DNA from: Streptomyces sp.
GTDB lineage: Bacteria; Actinomycetota; Actinomycetes; Streptomycetales; Streptomycetaceae
DNA: 50,531 nucleotides
Direction: 5' to 3'
Assembly (NCBI GenBank): GCA_013362785.1
Contig: JABFVM010000196.1
Location: forward strand, 1-50,531
Shown here: piece by piece, positions 8,830-18,150 of the stretch
Layout: every line of letters starts with the position of its first letter
Position numbering within the stretch: the stretch's first letter is position 1
Notes under the pieces: model-generated
What the model was told of the DNA's origin: nothing
What the model saw: only the letters and a program-made list of their open reading frames with translations
The model's database searches: none
Made by a program: the position numbers and the translations under genes

Positions 8830-11499
8830 ATGACGGAGGTACGGCCCACACAGGCCGCCTCGGCTTCCCTGTGGGAGCGCGGCGAGGAACTCGCCGCCGT
8901 CGAGCGGGCCCTCGACACCCTGTGCGCCGACAAGTCCTCGTCGGGCGGTCTGCTGGTGCTGCGGGGCGAGGCGGGACTGGGCAAGACCGCGCTGCTCGCA
9001 GAGACACGCCGCATCGCGGAGGCCCGCAACTGCACGGTGTGGTCCGCGCGCGGAAGCGAGACCCTGAGTTCCGTCCCGTTCAACGTGGTACGGCAGCTGC
9101 TGCAGCCCGCGCTGCTGTCGCTGATGCCGGAAGAGGCACGCGAATACCTCGGCGACTGGTACGACATCGCCGGACCCGCCCTCGGCATAGCGGACCCCGG
9201 CGAGCGCCCGGCCGACCCGCAGGGCGTGTGCGACGGCCTGGTCGCCGCCGTACGCCGACTGGCCCGGCGCGACTGGCCGCTGGTGCTGCTGGTCGACGAC
9301 GCCCACTGGGCCGACCAGGAGACCCTGCGCTGGCTCGCCGCGTTCGCCGAGCGCCTCGCCGAACAGAGCGTCCTGGTCGTCGTGGCCCGCCGCCCCGGCG
9401 GTGTCAGCGGCGACGCCGCCCGCCATCTCGACACGGTCGCCGCCGCGGGCTCCTCCGTCGCCAACCTCAGCGCCCTCACCCCCGATGCCACCGCCGGCCT
9501 CACCCGCGCCACCCTGGGCGCGCACGCCGACGCCCCGTTCTGCCGCGAGGTCTGGGCCGTCACCGGCGGCAACCCGTACGAGACCGTCGAACTCCTCGCC
9601 AAGGTGCAGGACAGCGAGTTCGAGCCGACCGAGGCCTCGGCCGGTGAACTGCGCGCCCTGAACCGCGCGGCACGCGGCGGCGGCCTCGTCGCCCGCCTGG
9701 AGACACTCGGCATCGAGGCCACCCGGTTCGCCTGGGCGGCCGCCATCCTCGGCGCCGGCATCTCCGTCGACCTGGTGGCCGAGCTCGCCACCATGAGCCT
9801 CGACGACGCCGTGGGCTGCGCCGACCTGCTGCGCACCGCCCGTATCCTCACCGAGTCCGACCCGGCCGGCGTCCAGCCCGACGACGGCGACCTGCAGTTC
9901 GTCCACCCGCTGATCGCCACCGCCGTCTACAACTCCATCCCGGACGCCCTGCGCACCGCCATGCACGGCATCGCCGCCCGCGTCGTCACCGACAACGGCC
10001 GCGGGGCCGCGGTCGCCGCCCGCCACCTCATGGAGGTCCACCCGGACAACGACGAGGAACTCGTCGAGCAGCTGCGCGAGGCCGCCCGCGAGCACCTCGC
10101 CGTCGGCGCCCCCGACGCGGCCCGCCGCTGCCTGGATCGCGCCCTGCTGGAACCGCCGCTGCCCGAGGTCCACGCGCGCGTGCTGCATGAACTCGGCTGC
10201 GTCACCCTGCTCACCGCGCCCGCGACCACCATCGACCACCTGCAGACCGCCCTCGCCATGCCCGGCCTCGACGGCGACGAACGCGTCGACGCCGTCTACC
10301 GCCTCTCCCAGGCCCTCCTCCACAACGACCAGCTGGAGGAGGCCGTCCGCACGGTCGAGGCGGAGGCCGCCAAGCATGGCGCCGGGCCCACGAAACTCCG
10401 GCTGCAGGCCGTGCAGTTCATGTGGGAGGGCCTCCACGCGGGCGAGGCGGCCTCCCCCGGACGCTCGGCCCGTCTCGCCGAACTCGCCAGGACCTGCAGC
10501 GGCCGCGACAACTCCGAGCGCGCCCTGCTGATACTGCGCGGCTTCGACGCCATGGCCCGCGGCGAGAACGCCGAGGAGGTCGTCGAACTGTGCGACCGCG
10601 CCCTCGTCAACGGCCGGCTCGCCCCCGGACTCGGCTGGACCGACCCGGAGTGGGGCATCGAGCTGCCGATGATGCTGGCCAGCGCCTATGCCTACACCGA
10701 CCGGCTCGACCGGGCCGAGGCCCTCTACAACGAGGCGCTGCGCGCCTACGAGTCCGCCGGCTGGAGCGGCGGCCACCTCGCCCTGGCCCACGCCTACGTC
10801 GGACTCGGTCTGCGCAGGCGCGGTCGGCTCCGTGAGGCGGAGTCCTCCCTGCGCAAGTCGCTGGCGCTCGCCGAGCGCGTCGGCCGCCGACTGCCCCTGC
10901 ACTGGTCGGCCACCTGCAACCTCGTCGACACCCTGATCGCCCGCGGCCGTGTCGATCAGGCCTGGGAGATCGCCGAGCAGTACGGCTTCGCCCCGCCCTA
11001 CCCGTCCACCATCGTCCTGCCTGACCCGCGCTCGGTCCGCGGCCGTCTGCTCCTCGCCGTCGGCCGCACCAAGGACGGCATCAACGAACTGGAGGCGGCG
11101 GAAAAGGCGGCGGCCGTACGCGGCCACCACAACCCCGTGCTCGTCCCCTGGGCCGTCGACCTCGCCAGAGCCCTCGCCGGCGAGGACCCGGCGCGTGCCG
11201 CCCGGCTCGCCGGGGACGTGCGACGGCACGCCGAGCGCTTCGGCACCGACACCGCGATCGGCGAGGCCCTGCGGTGCGCTGCCGCGTTGGAGACCGGGCA
11301 GCGCGCGGTGCGTCTGGCCGAGCAGGCGGTCACCTATCTGGAGGCCTCGCCCTGCCAGTACGAACACGCGGCCGCCCGCGTCGAGTACGGCATCGCCGCC
11401 CGCTCGTCCACGGAACTCCGGCGAGGGCTGACCCTGGCGCGGTCGTGCGGTGCGGACGGGCTGGTACTCCAGGCGGAGACGGCGCTGGCGCGCCTCTAG
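8830..11499 (+). CDS. LAL-like AAA ATPase/TPR protein without a LuxR HTH
   Basis: An 889-residue cytoplasmic protein built like the large LuxR-type (LAL) or STAND regulators. Walker A GEAGLGKT is at 46-53, Walker B LVLLVDDAH near 151-160, and a long Ala/Leu/Glu-rich helical-repeat region (TPR-like) fills the C-terminal two thirds. LAL regulators usually end with a LuxR helix-turn-helix of about 60 residues. This one stops at AETALARL with no recognisable HTH. GGGGAGG lies 8 bases before ATG 8830. It may act by binding a partner rather than DNA, or it is a natural truncation. No frame downstream restores an HTH before the terminator at 11583. Confidence 0.85.
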   Translation: MTEVRPTQAASASLWERGEELAAVERALDTLCADKSSSGGLLVLRGEAGLGKTALLAETRRIAEARNCTVWSARGSETLSSVPFNVVRQLLQPALLSLMPEEAREYLGDWYDIAGPALGIADPGERPADPQGVCDGLVAAVRRLARRDWPLVLLVDDAHWADQETLRWLAAFAERLAEQSVLVVVARRPGGVSGDAARHLDTVAAAGSSVANLSALTPDATAGLTRATLGAHADAPFCREVWAVTGGNPYETVELLAKVQDSEFEPTEASAGELRALNRAARGGGLVARLETLGIEATRFAWAAAILGAGISVDLVAELATMSLDDAVGCADLLRTARILTESDPAGVQPDDGDLQFVHPLIATAVYNSIPDALRTAMHGIAARVVTDNGRGAAVAARHLMEVHPDNDEELVEQLREAAREHLAVGAPDAARRCLDRALLEPPLPEVHARVLHELGCVTLLTAPATTIDHLQTALAMPGLDGDERVDAVYRLSQALLHNDQLEEAVRTVEAEAAKHGAGPTKLRLQAVQFMWEGLHAGEAASPGRSARLAELARTCSGRDNSERALLILRGFDAMARGENAEEVVELCDRALVNGRLAPGLGWTDPEWGIELPMMLASAYAYTDRLDRAEALYNEALRAYESAGWSGGHLALAHAYVGLGLRRRGRLREAESSLRKSLALAERVGRRLPLHWSATCNLVDTLIARGRVDQAWEIAEQYGFAPPYPSTIVLPDPRSVRGRLLLAVGRTKDGINELEAAEKAAAVRGHHNPVLVPWAVDLARALAGEDPARAARLAGDVRRHAERFGTDTAIGEALRCAAALETGQRAVRLAEQAVTYLEASPCQYEHAAARVEYGIAARSSTELRRGLTLARSCGADGLVLQAETALARL

Positions 11500-11538
11500 G
11501 GGGGCGGGAGGGGCGTTGTTCGGCTGCTGCGCCGTGGG

Positions 11539-11602
11539 GGCTGGTCGCGCCCACGCGGCGGAGCCGCACATCGATACAGCCCCGCGCCCCTAAAGGGGCG
11601 CG
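11539..11602. repeat. Streptomyces-type intergenic repeat ending in a terminator hairpin
   Basis: The spacer between two convergent genes holds a stem GCGGC/GCCGC (11555-11567) and then a perfect 8-bp stem CGCGCCCC-TAAA-GGGGCGCG (11583-11602). The hairpin touches the stop codon of the minus-strand gene. From memory, near-identical sequence recurs between convergent genes in many Streptomyces genomes. Confidence 0.65.
11583..11602. terminator. bidirectional hairpin terminator
   Basis: A perfect 8-bp GC stem with a TAAA loop lies between the ends of the LAL-like ATPase and SDR genes. It can serve both transcripts. Confidence 0.75.
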
Positions 11603-12394
11603 TCAGAGCTTGAGGAGTTGGTCTGTGACGGTGGCCAGTCGTCGCCGCACATCCGGGTCGTACGTGCCGTCAAGCGCCCGGGACGGGCTCGTGCCGTCGA
11701 AGTACCTGCCCGTGCCCAGGTCCTGTGTCGCCAGGGCCAGTACCCCCGGCGCGCCGTCGGCGACCGTGTTCCAGGGCGTGATGCCGCCCTCGTGGACCAT
11801 CCCCGTGTCCATGTAGGTCGCAGGGTGCAGCACGTTGACCGAGACGCCGGTGCCTTCCAGCTCCTCGGCGAGAGTGAACGTATGGGCGGCGAGGGCGAAC
11901 TTGCTGCGGCAGTACGCCGAGACACCGTCGTAGCCGCGGGTCAGCTCGGGGTCGTCGGGATCGAGGGGTTCCTGCCCGGCGGAGCCGACGTTCACGATCC
12001 GGGCGGGGGCGTTCGCGCGCAGCACGGGAAGCAGGGCGCGGGTGAGCGCGACCGGTGCCAAGTAGTTCACCGCCAGCCGCAGTTCATGCCCGTCGACGCT
12101 GAGCTCACGCCCCGCGCCGGGCGAACCGAAGCCCACTCCCGCATTGTTGATCAGCACATCGAGCTCCGGATGCTCCCCGGCGACATGGGCGGCCAGCTCC
12201 CGCACCTGCCCCAGCGAGGCCAGATCCGCGACGAACCCCTCGGCCTCGCCCTCGCCGCGCAGCTCCTCCACCAGCTGCTCCGTACGGCCCGCGTCCCGGC
12301 CGTGCGCGAGCACCCGGTGCCCGGCACGGACCAGCTCGAAGGCGACGTAGCGGCCGAGACCCGAGGTGGCGCCGGTGATCAGAATGGTGGACAT
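11603..12394 (-). CDS. short-chain dehydrogenase/reductase
   Basis: A 263-residue NAD(P)-dependent oxidoreductase of the classical SDR family. The cofactor motif TGATSGLG is at residues 7-14 and NNAG in the middle. The catalytic Ser is in VNVGSAG, with YCRSK as the Tyr-x3-Lys pair. Its closest feel is the protochlorophyllide-reductase/retinol-dehydrogenase-like group of actinobacterial SDRs; the substrate is unknown. I chose ATG 12394 over the ATG 30 bases upstream because GGAGG lies 5 bases before it and it starts right at the Rossmann strand (MSTILITGA). It runs convergent with the LAL-like ATPase gene. No partner gene suggests a pathway. Confidence 0.9.
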   Translation of the reverse strand: MSTILITGATSGLGRYVAFELVRAGHRVLAHGRDAGRTEQLVEELRGEGEAEGFVADLASLGQVRELAAHVAGEHPELDVLINNAGVGFGSPGAGRELSVDGHELRLAVNYLAPVALTRALLPVLRANAPARIVNVGSAGQEPLDPDDPELTRGYDGVSAYCRSKFALAAHTFTLAEELEGTGVSVNVLHPATYMDTGMVHEGGITPWNTVADGAPGVLALATQDLGTGRYFDGTSPSRALDGTYDPDVRRRLATVTDQLLKL

Positions 12395-12458
12395 GCCTCC
12401 ACCGTAGGCACGGGGCGCGGACATGTGCGAGGTGCTGCTGAAGCTACGACCAGCAGGG

Positions 12459-13577
12459 TCACCCTTCCTCCTCCGCGAGGACGCGCTGCGCCGCCGCGAA
12501 CGCCGAGTTCGCCGCCGGAACCCCGCAGTACACGGCCGTCTGCAGCAGTACGGCGCCGATCTCGTCCGGCGTCAGCCCGTTGCGCCGGGCCGCCCGGACG
12601 TGCATGGCCAGCTCGTCGTAGTGACCGTGCGCGACCAGCGCCGTCAGGGTGATCATGCTGCGCTCACGGCGGGTGAGGGTGGGGTCGGTCCAGATCTCGC
12701 CCCAGGCGTAGCGCGAGATGAAGTCCTGGAAGCGTGCGGTGAAGGGGGTCTGCCGGGCCTGCGCGCGGTCGACGTGGGTGTCGCCGAGCACCTCGCGCCG
12801 CACTTCCATGCCGCGTTTGGCGCCGCCGTCGAGGTGCGCCCGCAGCGCCGTCAGCACCGCTTCCGGGCACTGCGCGGGCGCCAGGTGGGAGGCGCCCGGG
12901 ATCTCGACCAGCGCGGCTCCGGGCACGGCGTCCGCGATCTCCCGCAGGTGGGCGGGCGGGGTCGCGGGGTCCTCGCGTCCGGCGATCAGCAGCGTCGGCG
13001 CGGAGATCTCGGCGAGCCGGTCCCGCAGGTCGAAGGCGGCCAGCGCGTCACAGCAGGCGGCGTAGGCGGCCGGGTCGGCGTCCCGGTGGTCCTGGACCAG
13101 CCGCGGCACGGTGAAGCCGGGCGTGAACCAGCGGGCGTTCGCGTTCTCCGCCAGCGAGGCGAGCCCCTCGCCGCGCACCAGGGCGGCCCGCTCCTCCCAC
13201 GGCTTGGCACCGTTGAAGTGCGCCGACGAACAGATCACGGCCAGGGAGGTGACCCGCTCAGGGTGGTGCGCCGCCAGATGCAGGCCCACCGCGCCACCGA
13301 GCGAGACCCCCGCGTACGCGAACCGCTCGATGCCGAGGGAGTCGGCGAGCGCGAGCACCAGTCCGGCGAGGTCACCGACCGTCGCACCGGCCCCGACGAG
13401 ATCGGCCGCCGAGCCGCCGTGCCCCGGCAGATCCCAGCGGACCACGCGATGGGTTGTCGACAGTTCGGGTGCGACCTTGTCCCACAGGGCATACGACGTG
13501 CCGAGCGAGGGCCCGAGCAGCAGCGGGGGTGCGGAAGTGGGCCCTTCGGCGCGGTGGTTGAGGAGGTGGTGGGTCAA
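12459..13577 (-). CDS. pcaL: fused 3-oxoadipate enol-lactonase / 4-carboxymuconolactone decarboxylase
   Basis: Bifunctional enzyme for the fourth and fifth steps of protocatechuate catabolism. Residues 1 to about 255 form an alpha/beta-hydrolase (PcaD): oxyanion region LLGPSLGTS, nucleophile in GVSLGG, acid in GREDPATP, His in GASHLAP. Residues from about 262 to 372 form a carboxymuconolactone decarboxylase (PcaC) with RRERSMITLTAL and an HVRAARRNG segment. The fusion is the known PcaL form of actinobacteria. The start codon is TTG (13575-13577), overlapping the TGA of pcaB as TTGA; there is no ATG or GTG near it in frame. It is the last gene of pcaIJFHGBL. Confidence 0.95.
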   Translation of the reverse strand: MTHHLLNHRAEGPTSAPPLLLGPSLGTSYALWDKVAPELSTTHRVVRWDLPGHGGSAADLVGAGATVGDLAGLVLALADSLGIERFAYAGVSLGGAVGLHLAAHHPERVTSLAVICSSAHFNGAKPWEERAALVRGEGLASLAENANARWFTPGFTVPRLVQDHRDADPAAYAACCDALAAFDLRDRLAEISAPTLLIAGREDPATPPAHLREIADAVPGAALVEIPGASHLAPAQCPEAVLTALRAHLDGGAKRGMEVRREVLGDTHVDRAQARQTPFTARFQDFISRYAWGEIWTDPTLTRRERSMITLTALVAHGHYDELAMHVRAARRNGLTPDEIGAVLLQTAVYCGVPAANSAFAAAQRVLAEEEG

Positions 13578-14896
13578 CGTCGCTCCAGGGCACGGTCGGT
13601 GAGGGCTCCGGCGGAGCCGGTGTAGTGGGTGGGGTCGAGGTCGACGTCCGCGAGCTCCGGCGCCTCGGCGAGCGGGCGTCCCCCGGCGGCCAGCCGGGTG
13701 AGCAGCTCCTTGGCGCGGGCCCGGCCCAGCACCGGGGCCAGCTCGGCGGACAGCCGCTCGGAGACGATCAACCCGTGGGTGAGATCGAGGTGTTCACGCA
13801 TCGCATCGGGCCTGACCCGCAGCCCCTCGGCCAGCTCCACGGCGTCCCGGGCGGCTCCGCCGACCAGCCGCAGCAGCTCCCGCAGCGGCTCCCACTCGGC
13901 ATGCCAGGCCCCCGCCGGACGCTCGTCCTCCGCCGCCAGCGACCCGTACAGCGTGGCCGCGAGCTGAGGCGCCCGCCGCGCCGCGGAGGCGATGAGCGTG
14001 GACCGTACCGGATTGGACTTGTGCGGCATCGCGGACGAGCCCCCGCCACTGCACTCCGCGACCTCGGCGATCTCGGTGCGGGACAGGGTGAGGACATCCA
14101 CCGCGACCTTGCCGAGCGCGCCCGCCGTGAAGGCCAGGCACCCGGCGAGATCGGCGATCGGTGTGCGCAGGGTGTGCCAGGGCAGGTCGGGGGCGCGGAG
14201 GCCGAGTTCGCGGGCGTACGCCGCCAAAAGCGCGGTCGGATCGCTCGCTCCGTACGCCCCGAAGGCTGCCAACGTCCCTGCCGCGCCCCCGAGTTGGGCG
14301 GGCAGCGAGTCCCGTACGGCCGACACTCGGTCCCGTGCGTCGAGGACCAACGACCGCCAGCCGGCCGCCTTCAGCCCGAACGTCGTCGGTACGGCGTGCT
14401 GGGTGAGCGTCCGTCCCGGCATCGCGGTGTCGCGGTGCTCCGCGGCCAGCCGGGCGAGCGCCCGTTCGGTGCGGCCGAGGTCGCCGAGGACCAGGTCGAG
14501 GGTGCGGGCGGCGACCAGCATCGTCGCCGTGTCCATGATGTCCTGGCTGGTCGCGCCCCGGTGGACATAGGGGCCGTACTCCTCGCCGACGGCCGTCGTC
14601 AGCTCGCCGACCAGCGGAATGACCGGGTTGCCGCCGGCCCGGGCGCGCCCGGCGAGGGAGCGCAGGTCGAAGCGGCCGGCGTCGGCCGCCCCGGTCACCG
14701 CCGACGCGGCCTCGGCCGGGGCGAGGTCGAGGGCCGCCTGGGCCCGGGTGAGGGCGGCCTCCGCGTCCAGCAGGGCCTGGAGGTAGGCCGTGTCGCCGGT
14801 CGCGGAGGCGGCGGGGGAGCCTGCCCACCCCGGGGCGAGCAGGCCGGGGTCGGCGTCGGTGTCGGCTTCTGTCTCGGGTTCGGCGGGTGGCGTCAC
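13574..14896 (-). CDS. pcaB: 3-carboxy-cis,cis-muconate cycloisomerase
   Basis: Converts beta-carboxy-cis,cis-muconate to gamma-carboxymuconolactone, the step after ring opening. At 440 residues it matches the fumarase/aspartase-type PcaB family. The motif GGGSSAMPHKSNPVRS is the superfamily signature loop with the catalytic Ser. The conserved GATSQDIMDTA lies in the first third and TLTQHAVPTTFG in the middle. The GTG start at 14896 overlaps the TGA of pcaG as GTGA, and its own stop overlaps the pcaL start. The first 20 residues are acidic and low in complexity. Confidence 0.95.
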   Translation of the reverse strand: MTPPAEPETEADTDADPGLLAPGWAGSPAASATGDTAYLQALLDAEAALTRAQAALDLAPAEAASAVTGAADAGRFDLRSLAGRARAGGNPVIPLVGELTTAVGEEYGPYVHRGATSQDIMDTATMLVAARTLDLVLGDLGRTERALARLAAEHRDTAMPGRTLTQHAVPTTFGLKAAGWRSLVLDARDRVSAVRDSLPAQLGGAAGTLAAFGAYGASDPTALLAAYARELGLRAPDLPWHTLRTPIADLAGCLAFTAGALGKVAVDVLTLSRTEIAEVAECSGGGSSAMPHKSNPVRSTLIASAARRAPQLAATLYGSLAAEDERPAGAWHAEWEPLRELLRLVGGAARDAVELAEGLRVRPDAMREHLDLTHGLIVSERLSAELAPVLGRARAKELLTRLAAGGRPLAEAPELADVDLDPTHYTGSAGALTDRALERR

Positions 14897-15498
14897 TGGA
14901 ACTCCAGGAAGACCGTCTCGCCTTCGCCCTGAAGGCGGATGTCGAAACGGTACGTTCCGTTGCCCTGCTCCACCGCGATCAGCGTGTCGCGGCGCTCCGC
15001 GTCCACCCGGGACAGCAGCGGGTCCGCGGCGAGCGCGGCCTCGTCGCCCGGCAGGTAGATCCGGGTGAACAGGTGCACCAGCAGCCCGCGCGCGAACACA
15101 CACACGCTGAGATACGGCGCGCTCTGCCCGCGCGCCCCGGGCCGCAGCGTCCGCGCCGTCCAGTGGCCGTTCGCGTCCGTCTGGATCCGCCCCCAGCCGG
15201 TGAACTCCACCCCGTTGCGGCCCAGGAAGCCGCCGCTGGCCGGGTCGCGCCGCATCGAGCCGTCGGCCTGCGGGACATTGCCGTCCGGGTCGGCGCCCCA
15301 CAGCTCCACGAAGGCGTCCGGAAGCGGGTTGCCCTCGCCGTCCAGGACGTATCCCCGGAGGGCGATCGTGTCCGGGTGGCCGACGGGGGCGATGTCACCT
15401 CCGCCGGGGAAGGGCAGGGCGTGGCCGTAGAAGGGGCCGACCGTGTGCGACGGGGTGGGGAGCACGGTCTCGGGACGGCTCGGGTCGATCTTCGTCAT
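14893..15498 (-). CDS. pcaG: protocatechuate 3,4-dioxygenase, alpha subunit
   Basis: Structural subunit of the intradiol dioxygenase that opens the protocatechuate ring. The 201 residues have the family pattern: TPSHTVGPFYG near the N-terminus, a dioxygenase beta-sandwich with DAFVELWGADPDGN, then QTDANGHWTARTLRPG. It lacks the paired HIH iron ligands, as expected for the alpha subunit. ATG 15498 starts 6 bases after the pcaH stop. Its stop overlaps the pcaB GTG start. Confidence 0.96.
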   Translation of the reverse strand: MTKIDPSRPETVLPTPSHTVGPFYGHALPFPGGGDIAPVGHPDTIALRGYVLDGEGNPLPDAFVELWGADPDGNVPQADGSMRRDPASGGFLGRNGVEFTGWGRIQTDANGHWTARTLRPGARGQSAPYLSVCVFARGLLVHLFTRIYLPGDEAALAADPLLSRVDAERRDTLIAVEQGNGTYRFDIRLQGEGETVFLEFQ

Positions 15499-15504
15499 GG
15501 CAGG

Positions 15505-16278
15505 TCAGCGCCCTTCTTCGAGCCACGTGGCGTTCGGCCCGTCCAGCACGATGTCCCAGTGGTAGCCCATCGAGAACTCCGGCACCGACAGGCTGTGGTC
15601 GTACGTCGCGACCAGCCGCTGCCGGGCCGCGTCGTCCGTGACGGACTGGATGATCGGGTCGTACGGGAACAGCGGGTCGCTCGGGAAGTACATCTGTGTC
15701 ACGAGCCGCTGGGTGAACGCCGTGCCGAACAGCGAGAAGTGGATGTGCGCCGGCCGCCACGCGTTGACGTGCTGGCGCCACGGGTACGGGCCCGGCTGGA
15801 CGGTGGTGAAGCGGTAGAAGCCGCGGTCGTCGGTCAGGGTGCGGCCGACGCCCGAGAAGTTCGGGTCCAGCGGCGCGTCGTGCTGCTCACGCTGATGCGC
15901 GTAGCGGCCGGCCGAGTTCGCCTGCCAGATCTCGACCAGCTGGCCCCGGATCGGGCGGCCGTTCGCGTCGAGGAGACGGCCCTCGACGGTGATGCGCTCG
16001 CCGATCGGCTCCCCGTTGTGCTGCCGGGTGAGGTCGTTGTCGATCTCGGTGATGTCGCGCTCGCCGAAGGCGGGGGAGTGCAGCTCCACCAGCTCCGGGT
16101 CCTTGCTGACGTCGATGGAGACGGGCGGCTGCTTGGGGTGGCGCAGGACCGAGGAGCGGTACGGCGCGTAGTCGCGGCGCGGTTGGTGCTCCACGGGGGC
16201 CCCGTCGGCGATCCGCTTCTCGTACGCGGCGTGCTCGGCCGCGATCTCCTGGTCGATGTCGTGCTGGGTGAGAGTCAT
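15505..16278 (-). CDS. pcaH: protocatechuate 3,4-dioxygenase, beta subunit
   Basis: Catalytic, Fe(III)-binding subunit. The 257 residues include the N-terminal PcaH extension (HPKQPPVSIDVSKDPEL). The iron-ligand regions are GRYAHQ (first Tyr), then GPYPWRQH (second Tyr) and RPAHIHFSLFG, which supplies the two His. With PcaG it forms the ring-cleaving complex. ATG 16278 is clear; in-frame codons further upstream lie inside pcaF. Only 19 bases separate it from pcaF. Confidence 0.97.
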   Translation of the reverse strand: MTLTQHDIDQEIAAEHAAYEKRIADGAPVEHQPRRDYAPYRSSVLRHPKQPPVSIDVSKDPELVELHSPAFGERDITEIDNDLTRQHNGEPIGERITVEGRLLDANGRPIRGQLVEIWQANSAGRYAHQREQHDAPLDPNFSGVGRTLTDDRGFYRFTTVQPGPYPWRQHVNAWRPAHIHFSLFGTAFTQRLVTQMYFPSDPLFPYDPIIQSVTDDAARQRLVATYDHSLSVPEFSMGYHWDIVLDGPNATWLEEGR

Positions 16279-16297
16279 GGGGTTTCCTCGGGGGTCT

Positions 16298-17509
16298 TCA
16301 GCGTTCGAGGACGAGGGCGAGGCCCTGGCCGACGCCGATGCACAGGGTGGCGACGCCGACGCCGGCGCCCTTGCGGGCGAGTTGGTGGGCGACCGTGCCG
16401 GCGAGCCGGGCACCGGACGCGCCGAGCGGGTGGCCGAGGGCGATGGCGCCGCCCTGCGGGTTGAGGACCGCCGGGTCGAACTCGGGCCACTCGGCGACAC
16501 AGCCCAGCACCTGGGCGGCGAAGGCCTCGTTGAGCTCCAGCACGTCCAGGTCGGCGAAGGTCCTGCCCGCCTTGGCCAGGGCGCGGTTGACGGCTTCGAC
16601 GGGGGCGAGGCCGAAGTAGTGCGGGTCGAGCGCGTTCACGCCGGTGGCGGAGATCCGGGCGAGGGGTTCGCGGCCGGTGGCCTTCAGGCCCTCCTCGTCG
16701 GTCAGCAGCAGGGCGGCGGCACCGTCGTTGAGCGGGGAGGCGTTGCCCGCCGTGACGGTGCCGTTCTCGGTGCGGAACGACGGCTTCAGCCTGGCCATCG
16801 CGGCCAGGGAGGCATCGGGGCGTACACACTCGTCGGCGGCGAGGACGACCGGGTCGCCCTTGCGCTGCGGGATCGACACGGGCGCGAGCTCGGCGTCGAA
16901 CAGGCCCTGCTGCTGGGCCTGCGCGGCCTTCTGATGGGAGGCCAGCGCGTACTCGTCCTGCTGCTCCCGGCCGATCTTGTGCTTGTCGGCGATCAGTTCG
17001 GCCGACTCGCCGAGCGGGATGGTCCACTGCGGCTCCATCCGCGGGTTGACCATGCGCCAGCCCAGGGTGGTGGAGTACAGCTCGGTGTGCGCGGCCGGGA
17101 AGGGCTTGTCGGACTTGGGCAGGACGTACGGCGCCCGCGTCATCGACTCGACACCTCCGGCCACGGCGATGGAGGCGTCCCCGACGGCGATGGCGCGGGC
17201 CGCCTGGATCACCGCTTCGAGGCCGGAGGCGCACAGCCGGTTGACCGTCACGCCGGGCACGGAGGTGGGCAGGCCGGCCAGGAGGGCGGCCATGCGGGCG
17301 ACGTTGCGGTTCTCCTCGCCGGCGCCGTTGGCGTTGCCGAGGTAGACGTCCTCGATCCGGGACGGGTCCAGGTCGGGCGTGCGGGCGAGGAGTTCGCGGA
17401 CGGCGTGGGCGGCCAGGTCGTCCGGGCGCACGCCCGCCAGGCCGCCGTTGTAGCGGCCGACCGGGGTGCGGACCGCGTCCACGAGATAGACGGTCTTCGC
17501 GGTCTTCAC
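16298..17509 (-). CDS. pcaF: beta-ketoadipyl-CoA thiolase
   Basis: Cleaves 3-oxoadipyl-CoA to succinyl-CoA and acetyl-CoA, the last step of the pathway. It has 403 residues. The acyl-accepting Cys is residue 93 in [17 protein letters not shown] carries the catalytic His, and CIGVGQG near the C-terminus carries the second Cys. The GTG start at 17509 overlaps the TGA of pcaJ (GTGA), so translation is coupled. A longer upstream reading frame exists but overlaps pcaJ. Confidence 0.95.
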   Translation of the reverse strand: MKTAKTVYLVDAVRTPVGRYNGGLAGVRPDDLAAHAVRELLARTPDLDPSRIEDVYLGNANGAGEENRNVARMAALLAGLPTSVPGVTVNRLCASGLEAVIQAARAIAVGDASIAVAGGVESMTRAPYVLPKSDKPFPAAHTELYSTTLGWRMVNPRMEPQWTIPLGESAELIADKHKIGREQQDEYALASHQKAAQAQQQGLFDAELAPVSIPQRKGDPVVLAADECVRPDASLAAMARLKPSFRTENGTVTAGNASPLNDGAAALLLTDEEGLKATGREPLARISATGVNALDPHYFGLAPVEAVNRALAKAGRTFADLDVLELNEAFAAQVLGCVAEWPEFDPAVLNPQGGAIALGHPLGASGARLAGTVAHQLARKGAGVGVATLCIGVGQGLALVLER

Positions 17510-18150
17510 AACAGGCCCTCCGTGACGGTGAGTTTGGCGTCGGTCTTCGCGATGATCTCGTCCGCGCTCACACCGGGCGCGGTCTCGGTCAGCACCAGAC
17601 CGTCGTCCGTGACGTCCAGGACACCGAGGTCGGTGATGATCCGGTTCACACACGCCTTGCCGGTGAGCGGCAGCGCGCACTCGCTGAGGATCTTCGGCGA
17701 GCCGTCCTTGGCGGTGTGGGTCATCACCACGATGACGGTGCGGGCGCCGTGCACCAGGTCCATCGCCCCGCCGATCCCGGTGATCATCTTGCCCGGGATG
17801 GCCCAGTTCGCCAGGTCACCGCCCTGCGACACCTGCATCGCGCCGAGCACGGCGACATCGATGTGCCCGCCGCGGATCATCGAGAAGGACAGCGCCGAGT
17901 CGAAGAAGGACGCCCCCGGCAGGACCGTCACGGTCTCCTTCCCGGCGTTGATCAGGTCCGGGTCGACCTGGTCCTCGGTGGGGTAGGGGCCGGTGCCGAG
18001 AATGCCGTTCTCCGACTCCAGGACCACCTCCACGCCCTCCGGGAGATAGTTCGGGATCAGCGTCGGCAGACCGATGCCGAGATTGACGTACTGACCGTCT
18101 TCGAGCTCACGCGCCGCGCGCGCCGCCATCTCCTCGCGGGTCCAGGCCAT
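17506..18150 (-). CDS. pcaJ: 3-oxoadipate CoA-transferase, subunit B
   Basis: Half of the succinyl-CoA:3-oxoadipate CoA-transferase. The 214 residues contain [16 protein letters not shown] and the active-site glutamate in LESENGILG (Glu47). A Gly-rich stretch (TGIGGAMDL) follows in the middle. ATG 18150 shares one base with the pcaI stop (TGATG). The stop overlaps the pcaF start. Confidence 0.96.
   Translation of the reverse strand: MAWTREEMAARAARELEDGQYVNLGIGLPTLIPNYLPEGVEVVLESENGILGTGPYPTEDQVDPDLINAGKETVTVLPGASFFDSALSFSMIRGGHIDVAVLGAMQVSQGGDLANWAIPGKMITGIGGAMDLVHGARTVIVVMTHTAKDGSPKILSECALPLTGKACVNRIITDLGVLDVTDDGLVLTETAPGVSADEIIAKTDAKLTVTEGLL

Noticed and set aside
8635..11571. Very long open frame antisense to the LAL-like ATPase gene
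   Set aside because: High GC keeps frames open opposite real genes. Its translation is Gly/Val/Arg-rich with no family pattern, and the plus-strand gene has clear Walker motifs.
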